From positions 5,959,501-6,023,500 of the forward strand of contig NC_066266.1 in assembly GCF_905404315.1 (NCBI RefSeq): DNA of 64,000 bases, read 5' to 3'. The notes beneath the pieces are model-generated. The model saw only the letters and a list, made by a program, of their open reading frames with translations, was not told the DNA's origin and searched no databases. How positions within the stretch are numbered: position 1 is the stretch's first letter; each line of letters starts with the position of its first letter. Positions 22,949 through 36,500 of this stretch are shown here, piece by piece. A program made the translations under genes and the position numbers. The DNA is from Leptidea sinapis. Lineage: Eukaryota; Arthropoda; Insecta; Lepidoptera; Pieridae.

Positions 22949-23290
22949 TTACTGTGCCGAGTGTTTTATTATATCCTCGAGACCTATTACTTTTAAAAGG
23001 CGTAGGATCCTCAGAGGGTCCAGGCAGAGCACGTCATCTGCTTTAAGTGAAGGTATTTTAGGACACCCTAGCCTGATTCTGGCAATGGCTTCGCATTCTA
23101 AAAGGATGTGTATGGGGTCTTCAGCGGCTTCGCAGCAGAATTTGCAAAGGTTCACTGAGACCCATTCTGGCTAGGTGCCTATTCAGCTTGCAATGACCGG
23201 ATAGGAGCCCTGTGAGGGAGAGTATCCTCTTTACAGTATCCTGCACCGGTCATTCCGAACTTGGCATTCGGTTCTGCAACTACAAACTGG
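22949..23290 (-). mobile_element. non-LTR retrotransposon C-terminal (RNase H/zinc knuckle) fragment
   Basis: The minus strand gives a shifted LARMGLS then MNLCKFCCEAAEDPIHILLE, C-E and a C-terminal helix region. The CxFC-x6-7-HxLxxC pattern is the terminal zinc knuckle of R1/Jockey-type LINE proteins. One frameshift near 23155. Confidence 0.65.
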
Positions 23291-23480
23291 ATGACAATAT
23301 CCAGTAAAAATCAGGATCCAGTTAAATTATACTTTTAGTTTAATGTTAATATTCCCACCAGCTTCCTGCATACCGTATTCAGTAGTATTGTTACTATATC
23401 TCTCTTCCTGTTGTCTCAGTCTTCTCAAGATCGAGGACAACATCATCTCAATTTCACGTGGTCATCGATCCAGCCGATAT

Positions 23481-23650
23481 TCAAATTAATTCATTGACTA
23501 TCATAACTGGCTTGTTCCCGGCGTCTCCAGATTGAACGTAAACACCGGCACTGATTGCTTTGAGGCCTGTTATTAGATTCACTTTGATGTCACTGAGCTC
23601 TACAGATATTGCTTCACTGAGCCAGGAATGTTGGAAACTGATTTCTGAAC
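23481..23650 (-). pseudogene. orphan coding fragment K, copy 2
   Basis: Reverse counterpart of 8261-8419. It reads SFQHSWLSEAISVELSDIKV and ends VMIVNELI with a stop. No frame break within the shared 52 codons. Confidence 0.5.
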
Positions 23651-23707
23651 GCCGGTCAAATGTAAGCATAATAATTTGAAACTAATACTAAACAAATTGT
23701 CTGAGAT

Positions 23708-24112
23708 TGATAATTGGTCTCCGCTGCACTCGAGCTGGTTACCGCACTACGTAAGAACAATAGGTTTTTTGTTACGGTTACTATTAAATAATAATAATAA
23801 TAATCGATAATTTGTGTAAAAAGTGTGGCATTTTTCAAATCTTAAACACACGCTTCGTGTTATTTTACAATGAAATTAATAAAAAACAAAATACTTACTG
23901 ATGATATGTGATCCCTGATTATTTTGCAAAATTTTACATCGCAACCTTCATTTTTGTTTCAATTATTAGGAAAGTTTAACAGAACATGTGGCACGTCGAC
24001 GTTACACATTGTTCCAGACTCGCCCGCGTACGCCCACTTGGGCGTAGAATTAGTTGCTGCACTACGCGACTACGCCTGCGGTATCTAATTGGAGCGTAGC
24101 GGAGACCAATCC
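23708..24112 (-). mobile_element. THAP-exon MITE, copy 2
   Basis: Inverted ends (aattggtctccgctgcactc at the left, cggagaccaatcc at the right) with TTAA at 24113-24116. The left flank is eroded. The interior carries a reversed, mutated version of the THAP exon (23888-23960) with its splice donor, and the same gtgttattttacaatg block as copy 1. Confidence 0.6.
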
Positions 24113-24526
24113 TTAATCTATGCCAAATATTATGTATTTAAAACTTGGAAGATTGAAGAGGATATCTGGAAGAATGTTTATTTACCCTCACTATGGAGGA
24201 ACGATACTCACTCTGGTATTGGAAATAATATTTAAGATCATGGCTTGTGAAAAAAAAATCCAAAAGCTTGTCCACAGACGAGCGTCAGGATATATATCAA
24301 TATCATTTTCCCTATGTGAGCTATCCAGCTGTTCATTACGTGCACAAATATTGTCAAGCATATTTCATTAAGGCCCAATTAATCTAAACAAAGAGGAAGA
24401 GGAGAAAGGACTGAGAAGTAAGTTTTGGAAATTTCATTAAAAAGAGGATAAAATAAATGATAGACGAAAGTATGATGTCCGACATTTTTTCATTAAGATG
24501 TACGACTGGCGTTTGATATCTGTATA

Positions 24527-24670
24527 GAATCGGTGGCGCAGTAGGTAGCGTTGTCAACGTAGCCGTGGATTCTCACCACGGCACACTCGATTTGATTCCG
24601 AGGTTTGTAAACGATTCTGGTATTCCTTTGGTGTTACAAGAAAGTGTAGTGAAAAGTGACCCTCACTTTT
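24527..24670 (+). repeat. tRNA-derived SINE E, head copy
   Basis: An A box (ggtggcgcagtaggtagcg) and a B-box-like gatttgattccgagg lead into ctggtattcctttggtgtta, linking this head to the bodies at 28986, 29385 and 57361. 3'-truncated. Confidence 0.55.
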
Positions 24671-24903
24671 CAATAAAAATTCACATTTTATTTATGATAT
24701 CTGCTTCAAAATTTATTCCCAAGGAGATGATTTAAAGTTAGATATTTAAATGGGCAGACCGGTGAGTTAGGAAGAATAAGGCACGAAGCATACGACAAAG
24801 TTTCTTACCCAATGGCCCAACTTATATGTGTCATCGCCAAAAGACGAGCATGCTATAATATAAGACCCAAAATTGGAAGAAGTTTAAGCTAGTAGATACT
24901 ATT

Positions 24904-25084
24904 GAGAGGCTTCTTTGGACAGGTATCACAGCGAAGAATTTATCTACCTCGAACCATTATTGTGTTTCGGTTTGTCGGGCACCGTAGCTAGCGAAATTAC
25001 TGAGCTAATGAGACAACATCTTACGTCTCAAAGTGATTGCGTCTCAATTGCAATTCCGATCAAAAGAGGCATTGCATTGTGAAC
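24904..25084 (+). repeat. SINE-like repeat A, copy 7 (diverged)
   Basis: Recognised by tgtgtttcggt, caccgtagctagcgaaatta and gcattgcattg. More diverged than other copies. Confidence 0.55.
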
Positions 25085-25137
25085 TTCTTGCTTGTCACAA
25101 TAGCTTTGTAAAATATCTTTTTCTTTTTATACATTTT

Positions 25138-25354
25138 CTTTTTTTGTGACAATAAGGGACAAGACGAACAGGACGTTCAGCTAATGGTGATTTAATATGC
25201 CCTGCCCATTACAGTGCAGTGGCGCTCAGGATTCTTGAAAAAACCAAAAATTCTGAATGGAATTACAATTGCACTCGTCTCCTTGAGACATTCGTTATTA
25301 GCATTGTTAAGTCTCATTTGCCCAGTATTTTCACTAGCTACGGCGCCCTTCTGA
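25138..25354 (-). repeat. SINE-like repeat A, copy 8 (truncated)
   Basis: Reverse copy from a T-run to ggcgcccttctga, lacking the far end. It lies about 50 bp from copy 7 in opposite orientation. Confidence 0.7.
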
Positions 25355-25439
25355 TTTTTACACTTGTTTCTGTTTTAATTGGTTCTTTGGACATACAATT
25401 TATTGATCAATTATTCTGAAACAAATTGTAATAAAAACC

Positions 25440-27465
25440 AATCTCTTTTCAAACCATTTATTCACATCATCAAAAAACAAGCAAATCAGATCTGACTGAT
25501 CATCAAAATACTCTGTTCACTAATCAATACAAGAACTTATTTCCTACACCCTATATTCAATAGGCCTACATCATTTAAAGTAATTTTATTGAACGATATA
25601 AGCACTGTAAACAGTAAAGCTGTTTAAAGTGTTTATTTCGATTCGTTAGCCATTCAATAGCTTATAAATATAATGATAAAAAATCTTATCTGAGGGCTTT
25701 GTTACAGTAGTACCGAATAGTCCGCAAATTAACGCTTTCACATTGTCAGAAGTTCTATTGCTTTAGGGCCTACCCGTGTAAAAGTAATATATAGGTACAG
25801 CTCGAACAAGACCAGTATTTTATTAATTAATGAATCTTAATTGTTACATTTAAAATAGGTAACATTATATTAATCAGGATAAAATATATTCGTCATTAAA
25901 TTTAACTTCTTACACAACCCGACATACTGTTTTTTAATTTACTTTTATGTCACTGATGCTTAAATTAATATTCAGCAAGACCAGTGAAATATTGTTGTCA
26001 AAATTTATGGCAAACTTACGAACGATATAAAAATATAATTAACTTAAATAAAGTACTAACAATGCTTACAAATACTGGCTCATTTATGTCTCAACATATA
26101 AAAAATGGTATATAATTGAAAATAGTACCCCTTAATTTATGTATACAAAAGAAATAGTCATAGCTTGTTTAATTCACAAATAATAAAGTTAAACTTTAAA
26201 TAATATACAAAACAAAAATTATTTTGTATTTTAAGACATTAAATTTGTTAAATCTTCATTGGTTTCAATAGACCTAACAAACATTGACTATAATAATAAA
26301 AATTGCAAAGCCCTCAATTATTCCATTAAAAAAATTCCACATAATCTGTAAATAATTGCAAAAACAAAAGTAGAAAACCTGAAGATTTCATTTCCCACAA
26401 AAAATATAAAAATAAAATCGTATTTATATATTTCATAGTTAAATATAAAAGATTTTATATTAAAATACGAAAAAATTATATTAAAATTTATATGTAAAAA
26501 GTGCATTGATCTCGCGGAAGGCCCATTGGACTGCTTATTAATATAAAAAAAAAAAAACATAAAATAGTACATGACAAAAGCATAGAAAAGGATTTGGTTG
26601 CACCTATACTGACGCGTAACTAAGTTGTACATTAAAACTTTATACAAATTACATCTAAATCATACACAACTTAAACACAATACTAATCTTTGATTCCTTT
26701 CTAAAATTACCCTCAAATGAGTTTTATATTCCTCTTTTCTTATTCTTCAAAACAGAGAGTAAGATCCAATTGTTTTAATCAGGACTTTGTATTGTCTCTA
26801 CTCTAGAAAACAGCACACAATTTCTTAACATTTCCGCACAATAGGACAAATCATCACACACTAATAGCTTAATTATTTTATCTCAGTCTTAATTATTTAC
26901 TGTGAAATTACTAATATTTTCTCACAATTCATTCAATGTCTCTTAAAAATAAAAAAAATTTTAGTCAAAATTTGTTCTTATTAAAATTATTGTAAGCTTA
27001 CATAATATTAATACAAAATTTATCTTTATAAAAATCGTCGTTTTAATAAATCTCGATCCTGATGGGAAAATATTAACAACTCACTATATTTACACTTTGT
27101 AACTATCCTATTTCCTTACAAATAACGTTTTATTCACGAAAGTTGAGAACTATAATATTATGATGAGACAGTTCTTGAAATTTCAATAAATTTAATAACA
27201 TCATTCGTCGTCGCCAATTAATATCGCGATGAAGACCTTTTACAAGTACTGCATTGAAAATTATTATGGAATGGAAACTAGTTCATATACTTTTTAAAGA
27301 AGGTTGATATTTGCTAAAAATATGCTTACTGTGATTGCTCTTGCAAATCAGTTTTCGAGTAACACGCTAAATTATTGAAATATGTCTTTTCATTGCCAAT
27401 ATCAGTCACCAACTTAAGTTAAGGAGTGCCGTGTACTAACTACAGTGAATATGTAAGTTTTGATA
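25440..27465 (-). other. probable 3' UTR of the kirre gene, repeat-poor
   Basis: About 2 kb of AT-rich sequence follows the candidate stop codon and carries none of the repeat families that fill the rest of the window. On the minus strand AATAAA occurs near 25587 and near 25455, just before repeats resume at 25354. A long 3' UTR would explain the lack of insertions. This is inference from position and composition. Confidence 0.4.
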
Positions 27466-27567
27466 TCATAAAACTGTATAGATAGCACGCGAGTTGAATG
27501 CAGTCGGGGTCTGGCGTGTAGAGCGGGAGCATCTCCCCCCATTGTCTGCACGCCTCGCCTCACGCGC
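27466..27567 (-). CDS. kirre: kirre exon n (candidate terminal exon)
   Basis: A GC-rich island stands out in AT-rich surroundings. Taking the tattgtag acceptor in phase 0 gives 33 codons, AREARRADNGGRCSRSTRQT followed by a segment ending YTVL and a TGA stop. The last three residues fit a class I PDZ ligand (S/T-x-hydrophobic), and fly Kirre/Rst-type receptors also end in PDZ ligands. The acceptor is weak. A competing reading with acceptor near 27640 uses another frame and stops at 27414, ending SLT. Confidence 0.42.
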   Translation of the reverse strand, partial: AREARRADNGGRCSRSTRQTPTAFNSRAIYTVL

Positions 27568-30500
27568 CTACAATATAGTGCTGTGCCGTAGTCGATGCTT
27601 ACCATGTTGTCGTTTAATACTAAAGTTGCGAGCCCGTGCTACGTTTTAGATTTTTTATAATGACTGATACAAGGGCATCAGGTTCCGTTTCAAATAAAAA
27701 AGTGTGTGTATACTTATTTACGCACGCAAGTAGTTATACTCCTTCGGCCTAACGAAGCAAAAGTCATTCATTAAAATGATTTTTACCTCGTGCTATTCTA
27801 TGTTGTAAGAAAGAACAATTTTGTAAAAATCTTGCAATCTTGCTTTGACAATTAATTAATAATGAATTCGGCTGGATGGGCTTCAAAACTTTGCCTCTCC
27901 TAATAATGGACGAAGAAACCACTCCCACCATTTTTTCATAACGCGCCTAAAGAAGTATAACTTCAAAAATGAGTATTTATTCATCGCAAACCATGAGAAA
28001 TCGCGAAAAATGTTTAATACATGTGTGTGATGGCCAAGTGTGAAATGGTATAGTTGAAGCATTTTTAAAATTTATCGACACACTCATTATTATGGTTATC
28101 GATTATAATTAGGTAACAGCACTATCGCATGCCTGAACTCTGCACTCAACTCGCGCATTATCTACATGTACAAGTGAAACCTGCGTGAACCAACTAGTCG
28201 ATTTGATAATTTTAATTGTTTTGCTAAAATTATAGTAGATTTTATTTTCCTTGTAAGTATAGTTTAAAGCACTATTTATTTATGATTTTGTCAAACTAGT
28301 ATTACTCATGTTAAATAATATTTTATGCAAGAGTTGTTTAAAGAGGATGAAAAACGCAATGAATGACGCAACGCGCAAATTATAAATTGGTTAATCGTTA
28401 ATCGTTTTCTTAAGTTGACATTAAAATGTTAAGTCTTATGATTTAAACATGAAAATATTATGTATGTTCTACGTATTAACTGATATTTCTATGAACCTAC
28501 CATACCTAACCTAGATTTAGTTGTCTGTGGAACCAAAACAACTGTGCTTTTTTGGCGATATTATATAAGGTAAACTATGCTTTTTTAGACCATTGACTTT
28601 TCGAAAGACTTAATAATGTATGTACTTATATTACTGATCGGGGCTATATCAATGACAGATATAGAGAACAGCAGAGGAGTAGCAAAACATATTTAATAAC
28701 CGTGAACAATAATCTAAAATACCTTATCCGTAGGCGTCATAAGGAATTTGGCCGTTTATATAAACATTTAAATACATTTAAAGCTCCAATTTTTAGGCTT
28801 CTACATCTTTGATTTGAGATCACGCTATATTTTTTTTACAATTCCATAACTATTTGAAATTTTTTATTTAAACATGTGTTGCACTTGATCCGATACCTGA
28901 AAAATAATTAGATATTATTAATAAAAAATATTTCGAATTTTTCATCTTAATTTTAATTGGAAATGACGACGGAGACACTGGACGGGAGATGGACGATGGA
29001 TTAAAGGCCGGCAATGCTCCTGTGATTCCTCTGATGTTGGAAGAGATTGTGGGCGGCGGTGATCACTTAACAACAGGTGACCCGTACGCTCGTTTGTCCT
29101 CCTATTCCATAAAAAAATGGACACAAAATTGTAAAGATTTGGACAGAAAACTACTTACCAAACGGCATAACGAGCTCTACGAGTAAAAGTCGTATATAAT
29201 ATAGAGTTTGAGTATTATTAATAATAAGACTTTATAAATACTATAAAATTGATATTGGTTATAAGTTGAAATACAAAAAAAAATAAACTTTTTCAATGTA
29301 AATATATTTAAAATTTCATAACGAAAAATTTTTCTGAATGTTAACTTTTTTTGTAATCGTTTGTGTACCTAAATATAATAATTATTGGGCGGCGGTGATC
29401 ACTTAACACCAGGTGACCCGTACGCTTGTTTGTCCTGCTTTTCCATAAAAAAAATAACAGCAATAAAATTAGCTGACGAGCTGACTTTACTGAATCGTGT
29501 GTTACATAACTGATTCTGACGTCTCAGTTTCTTTCAATGATGAAAAATAGGCACTTAGAGCGCTCAAAGAAGTTTACACACGAAAAACCTTAAAAGGATA
29601 CCTTTGACGTTGCCTGAAGTCTTAACTGAGAAGGTTACTTAACATCTAGTTTCCTTTTGAGTGACATTTTGAATGTTCGTCTTTTTATCTATTTGTTTGG
29701 CAGGAGTTGGGGGGATATATAAGCAATTTCGTGACAAATTTGCAATACCATTTAATAAGGGTGGTAGAGTAATAATGAGGGATCCAGCTTAACACCTTTT
29801 ACCCACCAAATCCTTCCAAATGGTTCTAGATTCAAGCTTTTCAAATAAAATTTATATTTTGTTTGAAGTCTCTCTTTATCTAAATAATTCTAATACATCC
29901 GTTTGTATCGCCTCGTTGCTACGCAGCTACGGTTCTACGACGTAGACCTCAAAGACAAAAAAACTAATGTAGCAATATTACACGTAATTGTCTAACTCTC
30001 GTCACAACCATTGAGTTAAACTTTCTAGTTACATGTTAGATTACCTTTTGCAGCTAGCTTAGATGACAATCCCTGGTTTGACTGTGGCAATATATACCGC
30101 GAACTGTTTTGTGGCGACATGCTCGGAACCTTTCAACAATACACAAATCAGTAAAGCATTATACAATTATGTTTATTCAAAATCTTTTCTATCCTACCTA
30201 TATTTATCAAAATAATGGAAACTCAAATGATCTATGGCTAAATTGAATTAAAAACAAAGAACTGTCCTGAATTTACTAGTTACCATTACCAGTGGGAGGC
30301 TTTTTTGTACATGATGAGTAATGTGTAAATATTACTGTCTGAAGGGCGTTTTAGCAAGAGGGCAAATAACTGGGCAAATGAGACTTAACATCTTATGTCT
30401 CAAGGTGACGAGCGCAATTTTAGTGCCGCTCAGAATTTTTGGGTTTTTCAAGAAACCTGAGTGGCACTGCATTGTAATGGGCAGGGCGTATCAATTACCA

Positions 30501-33500
30501 TCAAGTGAACGTCGTGCTCATCTCGTCCCTTATTTTCATAAAAAAAATGATGTGATTTTAATACATCAATAAAGTCAGTTTTAATAAACTACAATATGTT
30601 AAAAAGATTTTCATCTATAATTTGTAAGCTATGTAAGTTTTTCAAATAAGGCTTTTTGAATAATGTGTAACGATATAACACTTACTTGACAATGAACGGC
30701 TTCCATAGACAGGTCAGGTTGCCCATTGATTGGCCGAGAAGACGATGACGTCATGCTATTTGCTACGACACAAAAAACGTAAGTCAATTTTCGGTACAAC
30801 TATATTATGTTAAAGTTCTTAATAATTATAATGATGTATTTTACCTTAAAATAAAGTTTTATATATATGGAATTACTCGAATTAATATTTTCATACAGCG
30901 ATTTTCTTTATCTAAATAAGATGTAGGTGGAATACATGCATTGTATTTCTTAAGTAAAGATAAGATATTATGTTTATAACTATAACTTTAATATTGTATC
31001 ATTAAAAAAAAAAAAAAACAAAAAAAAAAATTATTGAAGTAGACGTTACTTTGCGGAAATCCATAATTATACAAATGATTTGAGTTTTCTTAATGTTAAT
31101 TCCGCCAATATTTGGCACGAGACTTTTTGGCGAGACAACACGTCCTGAGGATGCCTCGTGTAGAGGCGAAACACGTGTCGAATTATTTAAAGACAAATAT
31201 TGTTGGAATTAACACTAAAGAAAACTCAAATCATTTGTATATTGTATCAATCTCTTTGTATATAATAAGAATATGCGTGAATCTGTGGGTATATGTATGT
31301 TTGTATTACTTATATTCAAAATCAGTGTTGAGAACGTAATATGTTAACATCTTAACTGTTGCTTCTCAATATAATCTTGATAATGTAATGTATGTTCACA
31401 GGCACAAATGAATTTGCTTAAAACTGTCATAACCATAATGTTAACCAGGCACCAACAAACGTTTTTCAACAATTCTTTTGAATATCGTAATACTTTTGTT
31501 TTGAACCTTTTCTGGGATCCGGTTGTAAAAGCATATACATCGCCCCACAAAAGACTTGCTAACTCGACTTAGCCGAGTAGTAGGCATTATAAGTTTATGT
31601 CTGCTCCGGGTGTTAACATTATGGTTATGACAGTGTCTCGCAAATTCATTTATGTGCCTGTGAACATACATTACATTATCAAGAATATATTGAGAAGCAA
31701 CAGTCAAGATGTTAATTTCTTTGAATTTTGCTCTCAATGATTCATTAGGACCTAGGTTACAAATAGCGCGAGTAGCCCTCTTCTGCAGCACAAATATTGT
31801 TTTAATACAATAACATAAATGACTTTCTTAATGATGCCACAGATTGGGAATGTAGCGACCGCCCTCAGGCTATTAAATAACATGTTGAATTGTACAACAT
31901 TAGTTTGAAAACATATTTTTTGATAAAAAAAAAGCCCGCTGAGAGTGTTGCGCCCATTCTTCTCAGGTCAAAAATATTTGAATTTGAATATATTATTTAA
32001 GTTATAAAGAATATTTAAGAAAACCTCAGTTCTGCTTTTTAGTAAGGTTATTTTATTTTCTTCTTTATACCAATCATTATTTAATACTATACTGAGAGTA
32101 GGTGAAAAATCATTTGAAATACGGAAAGTCAAGAAGTTGAGAAATATACCTGTCAACTGGAAAAATTTGGACATGTCATTTATAAAATGGTACGAGTATC
32201 TCTGGATATCTCTTTCAGAACGATCCGAATAGTGTAACGGTTTATTGAGCTCAAAATAAAATATCTTACCTGTTGGATGACTTGATATACTCTTCAATGT
32301 GTAATATGGCGGTGGAGCATTTTTTGATGACGTATTTTGCTGTTGTGGGTATTCTGGGAACAAAACTTTTCTTGAATTTATTTTTATTTTAAAGTGATTT
32401 CTTTCACTGCTTTGGTTCAATAAATAAATAAGAGTTATTTATTTAAGCATTTTATATTATTAATTGCCAGATTTATAAGGAATATATAAATATTATGGGC
32501 TATCTTGCTTAAGCTACACAACATACTAGCCTTAATATTACTATTGGTGAACATAGTTGGCGGAAAATGCGCTTTACCCGCGTTATAATTAAATATAATA
32601 TTTTATGCTTTGAAAAGATTTTTTGTGTATCTAAAAGGCATTATCTAAAAAGTAGAAGGTACTGAGAACGGATTATTTGCCACAATTCGATCTATAAATC
32701 TATGCAAAATGTTTTTTTAAAAAATCAGATTGATATAGCACCCATGCCATAATGGCTAGGGCCGTTTCGTCTCATCTAGGAGGCAACGGTGACATCCCCG
32801 CCACCAACTAATGTGTTTTCAATTTTCGGATTCAACTTATACGCGTATACTCGAAGCTATTTCGGTAAAGTGAAACTCGTAAAATCAAGTTAAATCTACA
32901 AACACTGTTTGTGAAGTTGACCAACTTACTAGGCCAGCGGCACCAACTAAAATATACAGATTAAAAGGGCTTGAAAGCAGCCGTAAAACAAGCTAAAAAT
33001 TTAATCAGATTTAGACTTCTAACTATCATTACAGGTGAGAGTAAGACACGACACATAATTTGTCTTAGTGAAGTCTTTTTGTGTGTCCTTAGATAACCTT
33101 CACCAGTGTGAAGCCCCTTTGCACAGGATGCCGGCTAGATTATGGGTCCACAACGGCACCTATTTCTGCCGTGAAGCAGGAATATCATTACCGTATTACT
33201 GTGTATCGGTCTGAAAGGCGCCGTAGCTAGAGAAATTACTGGGCAAATAGGACTTAACATCTTATCGCTCAAGGTGACGAGCGCAATAGTTAGTGCCGCT
33301 CAGAATTTTTGGGCTTTTCAAGAATCGTGAGCGGCACTGCATTGTAATGGACAGGGCGTCAATTACCATCAGCTGAACGTCCTGCTCCTCTCATCCCGTA
33401 TTTTCACTAAAAAAACCTTAAACCATATAAAAATACTTACGATGCTGTGGTCCAGTGGCTGTTAAGTAGGGGTTGCCATATGTGGCAGCATAGCGGACAT

Positions 33501-36500
33501 CCATGCCGTTCATCATTATTGGTTGGGTAGGATTCGGCATTGGTATCACTGAACAAATGTTCAATAAGTTAGTTCTACAATAAAGTGTTATAAGTAGTTG
33601 AATATTCTATGCTGTAGTTCAGTTTATTACACGGAATAATTCATGATGTTGATTGCGTGCTGTGTAAAGTATAAAGTTCTGATTTAGAATTTGTCATATG
33701 TTATTAAAGGTATTATAATTTTTACATCGAATATATATCGAAGATTTCCGTGAGTAACACTGAAAATGTTTAGAATTGGCCAGTTAGAAACATTGCTCAT
33801 GAAAACTTTTTTGAATTTCAATATTAGAACTCTTTGGTAACCTAATGTATTATATTGCATTCATTTGTCATTTGTTTTTGTGATTTGGTGGCAAATCTAA
33901 AACTCTTGTTACACGTGAAAATGAACCTAACGCGAGAAAATTTTCGTTCAATGATTTTTTAATGACTTTCGTTGTGGGCTTACTCAACAACAAAGCTTTG
34001 ATTGCTGCGTTTAGCATTTCTTAATGAAGCCCCAACTCGTGCCACTATTTACAATTGGCTTAACGAGATTAAGCGTGTACGTAGCAATGTCAATGATGAT
34101 CCGCGTGAGGGACGTCCTTTAATAGCGATTACTGAAGATAGCATCAGTGCTGTGCGACGCATGATAGAGGAAGATACGAGAGTGACCTATCAGCAGATAA
34201 GGGCAAGCCTAGGCATTGGTATGAGTCAAGTTCAAAAAATATTACACGAACATTTAGGCGTCAAAAAGCTTTGTACCAGATGGATTCCCTATACGTTAAC
34301 CGACGACCAGAAACACCTTCGCATGGACTGGTGTCGCCAAATGTTAGATAAGTTGAACAGCGGTGACTCAAATGCTGTATTTGACATCGACACAGTTGAT
34401 GAAAGCTGGGTGGGGATATAGCTACGAACCCGAAACCAAACGACAATCAGCTCAGTGGGTGTTTCCTTTCGAGGATCGGCCAACTAAGGTAAAGAAAGGA
34501 AGAAGTCAAGGAAAAAAGATGATTGCCTCAATCTTTGGTCGGAAAGGTCATTTCGCGACAGTTGTGACTAGAAGATGGAAGGACAGTTACTGTAGAGTGG
34601 TAAGTCAACCGCTGTTTGCCTGTTGTCTCGGAAAAAATTCGACAGCAGTATCCTCCTTCACCACGACAATGCTTCAGCGCACTCTGCAAAACGGATAATG
34701 AGTCATCCGCCATACAGTCCGGACTTAGCACCTTTCCTGCGACTTTTGTTTATTCCCAAGAACTAAAGATTTTATATTTATTATATATTCCAGGTATTCG
34801 GTTTACGAGCCCTGAAGATGTGGTGAAAGCGATATGTAGAGTGGAACAGAGATTACTTCGAAAAACAATAAAAGTTTTGGCAACTTTCTACACAAAGCCG
34901 TTTTCCATTTTCTAAACATTTTCAGTGTTACCTAGGTATCTTGAACAGCTTTATTTTAAAAATGTCTTTTATTCCTTTTATGTCTATATATGTAGCACAT
35001 ATATAGAATATATATGTATAAAACGTCATTGTGTATATTAAAATATCAGATTTATCATCATCATCATCATGAACCGGAAGACGTTTACTGCTAGACAAAG
35101 GTCTACCCCAAAGATTTCCACGACGATCGATCCTGCGCTGCCCTCATTAAACGTATTCCGGCGAACTTAACCAGATCGTCGGTTCATCTTGTGGGGAGCC
35201 TACCAACACTGCGTCTTCCAATACGTGGTCGCCATTCGAGGACTTTACTGCCCCAACATCATATGTCCGTCAAACTATGTGCCCTGCCCACTGCCATTTC
35301 AGTTTAGCAATCACTTACACTATATAATATATACTACTATCACATTATTATGAGCAAAATATAACGGCACTTAACCTCACATAGCTTTGTTCCTATAGTT
35401 AAAATAAACAGTATAAAACTTACAATCGGGTCCAACCATGGCACCGAGTCTCTTCTGACGATGCAGGGACCCGCAGTGGCTCTGGTACGTGACGTCAGTA
35501 TTCCTTGACATTGAACCGGTGAGGGAGTCACTGGATGGTGGGGCGTAGTCTCTAGCGTAGTCCACGTATGGCACGTAGCCATTTATGGACCCTTCTGGCT
35601 GTTCATAAAATGTTTTATTTTATTATCTTATATACAGATGATCTCAGTACGCTGGATCTCATAAACCGCAATAGTAAGACATTCATCATGACTAATATTA
35701 CCGTGGCGTATCCCACACACATTTTTTTGTAGGTAATAAGTTAGGCTGATCTGTTACGCTCTGGGGTGAAAGGTTAGATCGGGTGAGTTCGGGACCGCCG
35801 AGTTTACCCGAGCGAGAAAGATACAGTCAGCTGCTTATCGCTGATGAACGGTGCAAAGGCTCGATCGGGTGTAATCCTCGTATGGCATTGATGGACCCTT
35901 CTGGATGTTCGGAGGAGATTTTATTTTACTTTTATTCATTCAAAACAAATTTTATAACTATATTTACAATACTATGACTACTAAGCTAGAGGTCCAGGGT
36001 TCGAATCCCGGTAGGTGCAATCATTTATATGATGAATGTGGATGATTGTTTCCGAGTCATGGATGTTTGTATGTATTTATGTATGCTTAAGTAAGCATTA
36101 AATATTTCGATGTCTTGTATCCATAGTACAGGCTATGCCCAGTTTGGGGCAAGATAATTTGTGTAAGAGTGTGTCATTATTATTATACATAAAATTAAAA
36201 CTATCATTACGTGGAAGCATATCAAGAATACTGGCAGCATTAGCTGCTTAGCATAGCTGCCAGCGCTTGGGTTTCCAGTAGCCTTATTGAGGCGCGAAGA
36301 TAGTATTTTGAACATTCTCCGCGCCACTGGGCCCCACGGGCCAAGTGTCACTCAGCAGTCACTTTGGCAGTCAATGCAGCAGCCCCAGCACCAAATGATG
36401 TAACTTGGACATGAGAAGGAGCCAGAGTGTCGACGCAAGTCGCGTCCCACACCATCGCCCTTCCCCGTGCCTGACTTTTGTCATCTCTGCGAGCATTTGG

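Noticed and set aside
27414..27605. The alternative frame starting HGLATLVLNDNM and running through 27605 as the kirre terminal exon
   Set aside because: Its end (SLT) lacks the hydrophobic PDZ-ligand residue and its acceptor is poor. It is kept only as a competitor to the reading ending YTVL.
28094..28148. A possible kirre terminal exon reading IMRELSAEFRHAIVLLPNYN
   Set aside because: The phase fits and an acceptor exists, but base composition is not coding-like and no family motif or PDZ ligand is present.
31968..32420. The whole 150-codon minus frame as kirre coding sequence
   Set aside because: Splice sites inside it give an 84-nt exon in phase with both neighbours. The rest runs into LINE tail sequence.
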